This document shows positions 50,368 through 57,454 of a DNA stretch of 64,000 bases, in pieces. A program made the position numbers and the translations under genes. The stretch lies in NCBI RefSeq assembly GCF_014217685.1, contig NZ_CP043653.1, positions 996,419 to 1,060,418 of the forward strand, written 5' to 3'. This DNA comes from Glaciihabitans sp. INWT7. GTDB lineage: Bacteria > Actinomycetota > Actinomycetes > Actinomycetales > Microbacteriaceae. Within the stretch, counting starts at the first letter, position 1, and each line of letters begins with the position of its first letter. Under the pieces are notes generated by a model. It was given only the letters and a program-made list of their open reading frames with translations. It was not told where the DNA came from and did no database searches.

Positions 50368-50946
50368 ATGCTCGAGGAGGAATACCAGGCCACCCACCGT
50401 CCGCTGGAGGCGCAGCGCAACCTGCCACCGCTCGAGGTGCCCTTCGAGTATTCGATCCGGGATGCGCGACTCGAGGACATGCCGGACGTGCGGGAGATCT
50501 ACAACCACTACGTGGCCAACTCCACTGTCACCTTCGATGAGACTCCGCTCACCCTTCGGGCTACCCGCTCCAAATTCCAGCACCTGCAGAAGCTCGGGAT
50601 GCCCTACCTCGTTGCCGAGAGTCCGAGCCAGCAGATCCTCGGCTACGCCTACGTCTACCCGTGGAAAGAGAAGGCGGCGTACCGCTTCACCGTGGAGAAC
50701 TCGATCTACCTGCGCGCGGCGTCGACCGGCAAGGGGCTCGGCAAGGTGCTGATGGGCGAGTTGATCACCCGTTCGAAACAGGCCGGGCTCAAAGAGATCA
50801 TCGCCGTCATCGCCGATCGCGGTGCCGAGGCCTCCATCAAGATGCACCAGGACTTCGGCTTCAAAGAGATCGGTCGTATGGGCAAGGTCGGTTTCAAGTT
50901 CGAGCGCTGGCTCGGCACGGTGCTCATGCAGAAATCGCTCAAATAA
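50368..50946 (+). CDS. GNAT N-acetyltransferase, phosphinothricin acetyltransferase-like
   Basis: A 192-residue GNAT enzyme. The core follows the PAT/Bar/YwnH pattern: IRDARLEDMPDVREIYNHYVANSTVTFDETP near the start, GYAYVYPWKEKAAYRFTVENSIYL in the middle, and the acetyl-CoA loop STGKGLGKVLMGELI. The C-terminal HQDFGFKEIGRMGKVGFKF completes the fold. About 25 extra residues precede the core. Substrates of this group include amino acid analogues such as methionine sulfoximine. A TAAGCT box that includes the ung stop codon lies six bases before the ATG. The 3' end overlaps the convergent tetR gene by eight bases. Confidence 0.82.
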   Translation: MLEEEYQATHRPLEAQRNLPPLEVPFEYSIRDARLEDMPDVREIYNHYVANSTVTFDETPLTLRATRSKFQHLQKLGMPYLVAESPSQQILGYAYVYPWKEKAAYRFTVENSIYLRAASTGKGLGKVLMGELITRSKQAGLKEIIAVIADRGAEASIKMHQDFGFKEIGRMGKVGFKFERWLGTVLMQKSLK

Positions 50947-51493
50947 CAGCAGACTGCAGGATGTCGCGCAGCGCCGCTTCCACCTCCGTCACCGACTCCG
51001 GCTCGCCGCGCCAGAGCATCCGCAGGATCAGCCCGTCGATGGCGAGCGCGACCACCCGAGCTCGGCGTGGATCGGGAACGACGGGGTCGATCGCCTCCTC
51101 GAGCGAGCGGTACCAGACATCCGCCGCCTCTCTCAGACCGTCGCGGCGCATGGCGAGGAAGAGGAGTTCGTATTGCGCGATGGCGGAGGCCCGGGAGCCG
51201 TACACCCAGTCCCGCAGCACGGTTGCGGCATCGGAGAGGGAACCGGTGTCCAAGTCGGCGAACAGGGCGACCTGCTGCTCGGTGACCCGCAGAAGCGCAC
51301 TCACCAGCAGATCGTCGATGCTGGCGAAATAGTAGGTGGCCGCGGCGAGGGGCACGCCGGCCTCGGCGGCGACGGCGCGGTGGGTGACCGCACCCGGTCC
51401 GCCGATTTCGAGCACTCGGATCACCGCATCCTGCAGGGCGATGCGCCGAGCCTCTCCCTTCGCAGTGGTGGTGACCACGTCAGTGCTTTCCAC
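50939..51493 (-). CDS. TetR family transcriptional regulator
   Basis: A 184-residue TetR-type repressor. The N-terminal helix-turn-helix (ARRIALQDAVIRVLEIGGPGAVTHRAVAAEAGVPLAAATYYFASIDDLLVSAL, about 15-68) is well conserved, and the C-terminal ligand domain is helical. It overlaps the 3' end of the SMR pump gene by 14 bases and is downstream of it on the same strand, so it is probably cotranscribed and controls the pump through the palindrome at 51826-51841. Confidence 0.88.
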   Translation of the reverse strand: MESTDVVTTTAKGEARRIALQDAVIRVLEIGGPGAVTHRAVAAEAGVPLAAATYYFASIDDLLVSALLRVTEQQVALFADLDTGSLSDAATVLRDWVYGSRASAIAQYELLFLAMRRDGLREAADVWYRSLEEAIDPVVPDPRRARVVALAIDGLILRMLWRGEPESVTEVEAALRDILQSAVI

Positions 51494-51809
51494 CGAGTTC
51501 GAGCATCGTGACGCCGCCGATCACGAGTACCATTCCGGCGATCTGCACGAGGGTGAGAGGCTCCTTGAAGAACAGCCAGCTGATCACGACAACCAGCACG
51601 ACTCCCACGCCGGCCCAGATCGCGTAGGCGATGCCGAGAGGCACCCCCTTGGTGAGCGACTGGGAGAGCATGGCGAAGGCGGCGATGTAGCCGACAGTCA
51701 CTATCGCGTAGGGCACTATCTTGTTCGCGCCGTCCCCGGTGGCGAATTTGAGGGCCGTGGTCGCGATCACTTCGGCCACGATCGCCCCGGCGAGGAAGAG
51801 ATATCCCAT
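51480..51809 (-). CDS. small multidrug resistance (SMR) protein
   Basis: A 109-residue four-segment membrane protein of the EmrE/QacC/SugE family. The essential Glu14 lies in AGAIVAEVIATTALK. SLTKGVPLGIAYAIWAGVGVVLVVVISWLFFKEPLT (segments 2-3) and GMVLVIGGVTML (segment 4) are standard. It acts as a dimer exporting cationic compounds, such as quaternary ammonium salts, against protons. A TAGGAG site precedes the ATG. The TetR operator overlaps its promoter region. Confidence 0.92.
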   Translation of the reverse strand: MGYLFLAGAIVAEVIATTALKFATGDGANKIVPYAIVTVGYIAAFAMLSQSLTKGVPLGIAYAIWAGVGVVLVVVISWLFFKEPLTLVQIAGMVLVIGGVTMLELGGKH

Positions 51810-51825
51810 GCTGCACTCCTAAGAT

Positions 51826-51841
51826 TGGTACAAATGTACCA
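51826..51841. promoter_or_regulatory. TetR-type operator upstream of the SMR gene
   Basis: TGGTACA-AA-TGTACCA has perfect seven-base arms. It lies 17-32 bases before the pump start, over its probable -10 region (minus strand), where a TetR repressor would block transcription of the pump-regulator operon. Confidence 0.65.
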
Positions 51842-51904
51842 GATTTTAAGAGGCGAGGAGAGCCCGGTGCGGATGGGTCGGCGCTCGGGCGCTACAGTCG
51901 GGGG

Positions 51905-52270
51905 ATGCCCGAAGCGCCTCGCAGCCGCCCCGAGAGCTATCTCGTGCTCCACACCCTGAGCGGTCACCTGCGCGCCCGGCCTGCCGCGGTCTTCGCGGCA
52001 CTCGACGCCCGTTTCCGCCCGAGCGACTCCTCCGACAGCCTCTACCTCGCCGATCCCTCGGCGTTCCTCATCGTGTCCCAGGGTGGCTGGTGGTATCGCG
52101 GGGAGTATCGGGTGGTGCCCGACGAACGCGGATCCCACGTGGAGCACGTGATGTTGAATGTGGCGCAGACCGCTCGCTCGCTCGGGCGATTCACCGGGCG
52201 CCGGGTCGTGGCTGACGCCCCCGCCGCCTTCGAGACCCTCCTGCGCCAGCTGCGCCTCGAGCTCGAATAG
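51905..52270 (+). CDS. hypothetical protein, possible SRPBCC-like fold
   Basis: A 121-residue soluble protein not firmly recognised. The sequence pattern, with HLRARPAAVFAALDARFRP near the N-terminus, alternating beta strands (AFLIVSQGGWWYRGEYRVVPDERGSHVEHVML) and a long C-terminal helix (APAAFETLLRQLRLELE), resembles an SRPBCC/polyketide cyclase-like domain. This is a guess from secondary-structure order only. A TACAGT box lies six bases before the ATG, a leaderless arrangement. It lies between the divergent SMR operon and the convergent LCP gene. Confidence 0.55.
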   Translation: MPEAPRSRPESYLVLHTLSGHLRARPAAVFAALDARFRPSDSSDSLYLADPSAFLIVSQGGWWYRGEYRVVPDERGSHVEHVMLNVAQTARSLGRFTGRRVVADAPAAFETLLRQLRLELE

Positions 52271-52287
52271 CCGACGCTCGAGAAAAC

Positions 52288-53508
52288 TCAGCCTTTGGCG
52301 CGCTGCCCCTTTGTGCAGGTCGCCTGCGCGGCAGTCTGCCCGGTCGCACTGCTCGGAAGGGCGACTCCCGGTGCGGTGGTCGCCGCTCCGCTCGCCGGAG
52401 TGGAGGCACCCGGATCCCGAGCCGTCGTCGCCGAAGGATCGTTCGTCGTGCCGTCTCCCGTCTTGCCGGTGAGCGACACCGGCTGGTCGTTCTTCAATGC
52501 GGTGAACAGCACCTCGGCGGCGCTGCGGATCGGCAGCACCCCGTTCTGGCCTGCCGCGGAACCATAACTGCCGGGATACTGCACGAAGACCACCTTGTCG
52601 AAGCTGATGTCTTTGACCGCGAGAGCCATGCTCACGAGAGTGGTGAGGTTGTTCAGAGAATCCGAGCGGGTGGTGTTGTCGATCACGGCCTTGGCGAGCG
52701 CGTAGTCCTTCACCGGGTTGCCCAGGGTCTCGGGTGTCTTTATCTTGCGCACGAGCGCGGAGAGGAAGAGCTGCTGGTTGCTGATTCGGGCGAGGTCGCT
52801 GCCGTCGCCGACGCCGTACCGCACCCGCAGGAACTGCACGGCATCCTGGCCGACGAGCGTGCGCTGGCCGGCATCGAGGTCGAAGTGGATCTGCTCGTCA
52901 TGGATGGCCTTGGCGATGCAGACCGTGACACCGCCGACGGCATTGGAGAGACCGACCACTCCCTGGAACTCGGTGAGCGCGGCATAGGGGATCGTGAGGC
53001 CGGTGAGATTCTCGACGGTCTTCACGATGCAGGGCAACCCGCCGTAGGTGAGCGCGACGTTGATCTTATTGGTCTGCGACGGAAAGTTGCCGCCCTTGGG
53101 GTTCGGGCAGGACGCGATCGGCACGATCAGGTCGCGGGGGAAGCTCACGACCGTCGCGTTGCTGTGGTCGGCGGAGACGTGAAGGAGCATGGTCACGTCA
53201 TTGAGGTGTTCGCCGCGCTTTCCATAGGTGCCGACATCCCCGCCGCCGCTGTCGCTCGCGGCGACCAGCACGTTGATGCCTCCCTCGAAACTCCCGATGT
53301 CCGGTGGGGGCCCGTCGGTCTGCCCGATGAGTTTCACTCCCGGTTGCACGCTCTTCGCGACGTCGTAGACCGCGAAGCCGGCGACCGCGCCGACGCTGAC
53401 CAGCACCACCGCAAGCGCAGAAGCGAGGAAAGCGAGCACCGTGACCGCGGGCCGGGAGCGCGGCAGCCGACCGTGGCGGGCAACGGGAGGCATGCGGGTG
53501 CTTGGCAT
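52288..53508 (-). CDS. LytR-CpsA-Psr (LCP) family glycopolymer transferase
   Basis: A 406-residue membrane-anchored, extracytoplasmic protein. A basic cytoplasmic N-terminus (about 1-20) precedes one membrane segment (22-48). The LCP domain (about 80-300) has INVLVAASDSGGGD, HLNDVTMLLHVSADHSNATVVSFPRDLIVPI, LTGLTIPYAALTEFQGVVGLSNAVGGVTVCI and QFLRVRYGVGDGSDLARISNQQLFL, with the Arg and Asp residues that bind polyprenyl pyrophosphate. A Thr/Ala/Ser-rich C-terminal tail follows. LCP proteins attach teichoic acids or arabinogalactan-like polymers to peptidoglycan. A TAGGGT box lies eight bases before the ATG. It is divergent from the amidase gene. Confidence 0.9.
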   Translation of the reverse strand: MPSTRMPPVARHGRLPRSRPAVTVLAFLASALAVVLVSVGAVAGFAVYDVAKSVQPGVKLIGQTDGPPPDIGSFEGGINVLVAASDSGGGDVGTYGKRGEHLNDVTMLLHVSADHSNATVVSFPRDLIVPIASCPNPKGGNFPSQTNKINVALTYGGLPCIVKTVENLTGLTIPYAALTEFQGVVGLSNAVGGVTVCIAKAIHDEQIHFDLDAGQRTLVGQDAVQFLRVRYGVGDGSDLARISNQQLFLSALVRKIKTPETLGNPVKDYALAKAVIDNTTRSDSLNNLTTLVSMALAVKDISFDKVVFVQYPGSYGSAAGQNGVLPIRSAAEVLFTALKNDQPVSLTGKTGDGTTNDPSATTARDPGASTPASGAATTAPGVALPSSATGQTAAQATCTKGQRAKG

Positions 53509-53544
53509 AGCACCAGACCCTAGCCGACGACCTAGGCTCGAAGG

Positions 53545-54960
53545 GTGTTCGAACTCCACCACCTCAGTGCCCAGGAACAATGGGACTGGTTGCAGCGCGG
53601 CGAGATCTCTCCCGTCGAACTCACCCGGCACTACCTCGACCGTATAGAACGGCTCGACGAGCATCTCGGCGCCTTCGTGACGGTGACCCCGGAGGCGGCC
53701 ATCGAACGCGCCGCTTCCCTCGCCGCCCGGGTGCCCAAGACCGCACCGCTCTGGGGGCTGCCGCTCGGCGACAAGGACCTCGTCAACCGGGCCGGGGTGC
53801 GCACCGGGTATGGATCACGACTCATGCAGGACTTCGTGCCCGAGCGCTCCGATGCCATCGTGGAGGTACTGGATGCCGCGGGCGCGGTGAGCCTCGGCAA
53901 GACCAGCGCGCCGGAGTTCGGGCTCCCTTCCTACACCGAGAGCCTCGTCGCCCCGCCCGCGCGCACGCCGTGGAACACCGCCCTCGGGGCCGGAGGCTCC
54001 AGCGGGGGAGCGGCGGTGGCCGTCGCGGCCGGACTGCTGCCCTTCGCCCCCGGTTCCGACGGCGGCGGCTCGGTGCGCATTCCCGCGGCAGCATGCGGCC
54101 TGGTCGGCCTCAAACCCTCCCGCGGCCTCGTGCCAAGCGGCACGGGGCTGAGCTCCCTCGGCGGCCTCGTCGTACCGGGACCGCTCGCGCGAACGGTGGC
54201 GGATGCCGCGATGCTGCTCGATGCGCTCATCGAGGGCGGGGACTACCCCTTCACCGTGCGGGCGCCCCGCTGGGACGGCGGAGCCCTGCTCAACGCCGCA
54301 GTACGCGGCGAGGGTCGGTTCCAGCTCGGCGTGATGACGACCTCGCCCTGGGACGACGCCTACGACATCGAGATCGCGCCAGAAGCATCCGCTGCCCTCG
54401 CCCTCGCCGTGTCGGAGCTCGACGCCATCGGGCATGGTATCGAGGACTTCGCTCTCGAACCGGACGACTCTTACGCCCCGAACTTCTGCACCATCTGGCA
54501 GGCCGGCGCTGCGAGCATCCCCGCGGAGGGTGAGCAGCTCGAGCTTCTCGAGCCGCTCACGAAGTGGCTGGTGCTGCGGGGAAGGCAGGTGTCGGCCCGG
54601 GAGTTGTCGAGCGCCCTCGGTGCCCTCGTCGAGTTCGAGCGGTCGATCATCCGTCAGTTCCGCCGGTTCGACGCTGTAATCACCCCCAGCCTGGCGATGA
54701 CGCCCCGCCCGGTCGGCTGGTACGACGCGGAGGATGCGGAGCGCAATTTCGCCCAGCAGGTGCAGTACACGCCCTTCACGTCGTTCGCGAACGTGACCGG
54801 CCTTCCGGCCATCACGTTGCCGGTCTCGCAGACCGCGGACGATGTGCCGATGGGAGTGCAGTTGGTCGGGCGTCCGGGAGGCGAGCACGTGTTGCTGGCG
54901 ATCGGTGCGCAACTCGAGCGACGATTGCAGTGGCAGCGGCGGCATCCGCCACAGTGGTGA
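53545..54960 (+). CDS. amidase signature family protein
   Basis: A 471-residue amidase of the AS family. The catalytic triad is visible: Lys77 in GLPLGDKDLV, Ser152/153 in GAGGSSGGAAVAVAAGLLPFAPGSDGGGS, and Ser176 at the end of that glycine-rich stretch. The region SVRIPAAACGLVGLKPSRGLVPSG follows the signature. The family also contains GatA and aryl/acyl amidases. No gatC or gatB is adjacent and the C-terminus is not GatA-like, so a general amide hydrolase is more likely. GTG start six bases after a TAGGCT box (leaderless). Confidence 0.86.
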   Translation: MFELHHLSAQEQWDWLQRGEISPVELTRHYLDRIERLDEHLGAFVTVTPEAAIERAASLAARVPKTAPLWGLPLGDKDLVNRAGVRTGYGSRLMQDFVPERSDAIVEVLDAAGAVSLGKTSAPEFGLPSYTESLVAPPARTPWNTALGAGGSSGGAAVAVAAGLLPFAPGSDGGGSVRIPAAACGLVGLKPSRGLVPSGTGLSSLGGLVVPGPLARTVADAAMLLDALIEGGDYPFTVRAPRWDGGALLNAAVRGEGRFQLGVMTTSPWDDAYDIEIAPEASAALALAVSELDAIGHGIEDFALEPDDSYAPNFCTIWQAGAASIPAEGEQLELLEPLTKWLVLRGRQVSARELSSALGALVEFERSIIRQFRRFDAVITPSLAMTPRPVGWYDAEDAERNFAQQVQYTPFTSFANVTGLPAITLPVSQTADDVPMGVQLVGRPGGEHVLLAIGAQLERRLQWQRRHPPQW

Positions 54961-55171
54961 AGAACCAGCCAGTCACTGTCACAGGGGTTCACGCTGGGTA
55001 TCCAGCGCTGCGACAGCGGTCACCCGGACTGCGCGTTTCTTGCCCGCGCGCCGCGTCATCCCTAACCTTGGCGCATCACGGAGAACCCAGCCGGCGCACC
55101 CTGAGGGCCCGATCCGGCATAGATCGCCAGAGAGCAGCTCGAGGCGGGGCATCCGGGAACAGGCAACGCTC

Positions 55172-56005
55172 ATGAGAGCTCCTTCTTCACTGTTCACCAT
55201 CGCTTCTGCGGCACTGGCGGTCACCGCCGTCGTGCTCGGAGTCGGTCTGGCCCAGTCCGCGCAGGCGGCGACAGTCGCGCTTCCGCCGGTCAACGGCCAG
55301 TTCGATTATCAGATCGGTGGCGCCTACACGCCCTCGGGATCGGTATCGATCGTCGATCGCGACCGCAGTGCGAGTCCGGTCGCCGGCAAATACAACATCT
55401 GTTACGTCAACGCCTACCAGACCCAGCCCGATGAAGCATCGTTCTGGACCTCGAACCACAGCAACCTGCTCGTGAAGCGTGCCAACGGCACCAACCTCAC
55501 GGATCCGGACTGGCCCGGCGAGTTCATCCTCGACACCTCGACCGCAGCGAAGCGCTCGAGCATCGCAACGATCGTGAATGGCTGGATCGACGGCTGCAAG
55601 ACGAAAGGTTTTCAGGCCATCGAGCCCGACAACCTCGACTCCTGGACCCGGTCCCTCAACAAACTGACCAAGGCGAACAACGTGGCCTATGCGACATTGC
55701 TCGCCACCCATGCCCATTCCATCGGACTCGCCATCGCCCAGAAGAACACGTCGGAACTCGGCTCTGCGGGAAAGACCTCTGTCGGTTTCGACTTCGCCAT
55801 CGCCGAGGAATGCCAGGTCTACTCCGAGTGCGGCAGCTACACGGGGCCCTACGGGAACCACGTCATCGAGATCGAATACACGGACAATGCCCGTAGCGCC
55901 TATACAAAGGCCTGCGCGGCCCAGGGCAAGAGCATCTCGGTGATCCTGCGGGACCGTGACGTCGTGGCGAAGGGACAGTCGGCCTACCGCTACGAGTACT
56001 GCTAG
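55172..56005 (+). CDS. secreted GH114-type endo-alpha-1,4-polygalactosaminidase-like protein
   Basis: A 277-residue exported protein. The signal peptide (hydrophobic 8-28) ends at AQA, a signal peptidase I site. The mature part has the GH114 (beta/alpha) pattern: FDYQIGGAYTP, GKYNICYVNAYQTQPDE, EFILDTSTAAKRSSIATIVNGWIDGCKTKGFQAIEPDNLDSW and FDFAIAEECQVYSECGSY. The Asp and Glu in AIEPDNLDSW and AIAEEC are candidate catalytic residues. The family hydrolyses galactosamine-containing polysaccharide, possibly of fungal walls or biofilm. Cys pairs may form disulfides outside the cell. It is flanked downstream by a terminator. The ATG at 55172 lacks a strong ribosome binding site. Confidence 0.8.
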   Translation: MRAPSSLFTIASAALAVTAVVLGVGLAQSAQAATVALPPVNGQFDYQIGGAYTPSGSVSIVDRDRSASPVAGKYNICYVNAYQTQPDEASFWTSNHSNLLVKRANGTNLTDPDWPGEFILDTSTAAKRSSIATIVNGWIDGCKTKGFQAIEPDNLDSWTRSLNKLTKANNVAYATLLATHAHSIGLAIAQKNTSELGSAGKTSVGFDFAIAEECQVYSECGSYTGPYGNHVIEIEYTDNARSAYTKACAAQGKSISVILRDRDVVAKGQSAYRYEYC

Positions 56006-56014
56006 CAAGGGAAT

Positions 56015-56044
56015 CCCGTGGGTGCCCCGCGAGGGGCCCACGGG
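56015..56044 (+). terminator. hairpin terminator after the GH114 gene
   Basis: CCCGTGG pairs with CCACGGG and, inside it, GCCCC pairs with GGGGC around a GCGA loop, with a two-base bulge. It starts nine bases after the stop codon. There is no T-run. Confidence 0.65.
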
Positions 56045-56091
56045 TACCCGGTGGACTCCCGGGATCAGGCGAAGAACTCGTAGACCGATTC

Positions 56092-56940
56092 TCAGGCCGG
56101 CAGCCCGACCATCTCGGCGCTCCGCTCCCACAACCGCCGACACAGCTCGGCATCCGAGGCGCTCTTCCGCTCGCGGCCATCCGGCTTCAGGCCGTCGAAG
56201 TAGGTGCCGCTCGGCGACGCGATGTCGCGCTCGGCAGCGAGATGGATGAGCGGGGCCGCACCCTGCTCCGGACTGATCCCGAGCGAGCCGCGACTGATGA
56301 ACTGCCCGAACTTGAGGAGCGCGGAGTCCGCTCCGAACCCGGTGGCCACGAAGCCGGGGTGGAACGAGTACGCATCGACGCCTGAGCCGGCAGTCCTCTG
56401 CGCGAGTTCCCGGATGAACATGATCGTCTCGAGCTTGCTGGTGCCATAGGGCAGCCATCCGCCGGCATAGGCGCGACGTTTCCAGTCGAGGTCGTCGAGA
56501 TCGAGCCGCGAGAACATGTTCGCCCCGCTCGCGGTGGAGATCACCCGGCCGGCACTCTCGGTGAGCCGATCGAGCAGCAGGTTCGTGAGCAGGAACGGTG
56601 CGAGATGGTTGTGCTGAAAGGTGCGCTCGTGACCGTCGGCGGAGAGCCCGCGAGTGCTCACCAGCCCGCCCGCGTTGTTCGCGAGCACGTCGATGCGCGG
56701 GTAGCTCGCCAGCAGCTCTTCGGCGAGGGAGCGCACCGCTGCCAGGCTGTCGAAGTCCGCGACGAATGGGAATCCGCCCACCCGGTCGGCGACGGCCCGG
56801 GTGCGCTCGGCATTGCGACCGACTACCGCGACCGTCGCGCCCCTTGTCGACAGTTCGACCGCCGCAGCACGGCCGAGTCCCGAACTCGCTCCCGTGATCA
56901 CGATGACCCTGCCACTGAGTTCCGCGCTGGCTCCGCTCAT
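56092..56940 (-). CDS. SDR family oxidoreductase (retinol dehydrogenase-like)
   Basis: A 282-residue short-chain dehydrogenase of the WW-domain oxidoreductase/retinol dehydrogenase-like group. TGASSGLG is near residues 17-24, GRNAERTRAV near 42, and NNAGGLVS near 90. VISTASGANMF holds the catalytic Ser, and YGTSKLETIMFIRELAQR the Tyr and Lys. YSFHPGFVATGF is the family's nucleotide-side motif. The substrate is unknown. The ATG at 56940 follows GAAAGGGGG and overlaps the upstream stop (ATGA), so it is coupled to the small HEAVH protein gene. Confidence 0.85.
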   Translation of the reverse strand: MSGASAELSGRVIVITGASSGLGRAAAVELSTRGATVAVVGRNAERTRAVADRVGGFPFVADFDSLAAVRSLAEELLASYPRIDVLANNAGGLVSTRGLSADGHERTFQHNHLAPFLLTNLLLDRLTESAGRVISTASGANMFSRLDLDDLDWKRRAYAGGWLPYGTSKLETIMFIRELAQRTAGSGVDAYSFHPGFVATGFGADSALLKFGQFISRGSLGISPEQGAAPLIHLAAERDIASPSGTYFDGLKPDGRERKSASDAELCRRLWERSAEMVGLPA

Positions 56941-57365
56941 CGGTAGCCCCCTTTCTCTAGTCCTGCTTCTACTTCGAACCTGTTGAGTTCGGCGATTGGT
57001 CCCGCGGCGACATAGAGCGGGATAAACGTGAGGCCGTAGCGCCTCCATTGCGCCCGATGCACAGCTTCGTGCTGCAAGACGGTCGGGGAATCGTTGTCAT
57101 GGGTGAGGTAGACGGCACCGATCGTCGTCCCACCGCGACCGAAGGCCCAGCGGGGGCAGCCCCGGGCGACAATCACTCCGCCCGACCGAGCAAGGCGACC
57201 CCGGCTGAGGATGCCGCCCCAGATGAAGCCGCACAGGCTCGCGAACCAGTACCCCGGGCGGGCGACGGGCGGGCTCAGCATCACGAACCGGAGTCCGGGC
57301 AGCACCGTGCCGAGATTGACTAGCCGCACCATGGCGCGCTGTATCGCTCGGGTCGTGGTGGGCAT
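56937..57365 (-). CDS. conserved protein with HExxH-like motif
   Basis: A 142-residue protein that I do not recognise by name. It has a hydrophobic segment near residues 38-52 (WFASLCGFIWGGIL) and a HEAVH motif in VLQHEAVHRAQWRRYGLTFIPLYVAAGP. That is the HExxH pattern of zinc peptidases and is followed by a hydrophobic stretch. Whether it is catalytic is unknown. It overlaps the SDR gene by four bases. A weak TAGAAA box lies six bases before the ATG. Related small proteins occur in other actinobacteria and are sometimes labelled Fe-S oxidoreductase, which nothing in the sequence supports. Confidence 0.6.
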   Translation of the reverse strand: MPTTTRAIQRAMVRLVNLGTVLPGLRFVMLSPPVARPGYWFASLCGFIWGGILSRGRLARSGGVIVARGCPRWAFGRGGTTIGAVYLTHDNDSPTVLQHEAVHRAQWRRYGLTFIPLYVAAGPIAELNRFEVEAGLEKGGYR

Positions 57366-57433
57366 GATTCGTTTCTACACCCCTCGAGTGCCCCGCTCGG
57401 CCACCGCTCGGGCGGCACCCCTACAGTGTTCCT

Positions 57434-57454
57434 ATGACCGCGGTGTACCCATGA
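57434..57454 (+). CDS. possible 6-codon leader peptide coupled to the glycosyltransferase
   Basis: MTAVYP starts at an ATG six bases after a TACAGT box and ends at a TGA that overlaps the ATG of the next gene. It could be a leaderless mini-cistron that delivers ribosomes to the start at 57451, which lacks its own ribosome binding site. Confidence 0.4.
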   Translation: MTAVYP

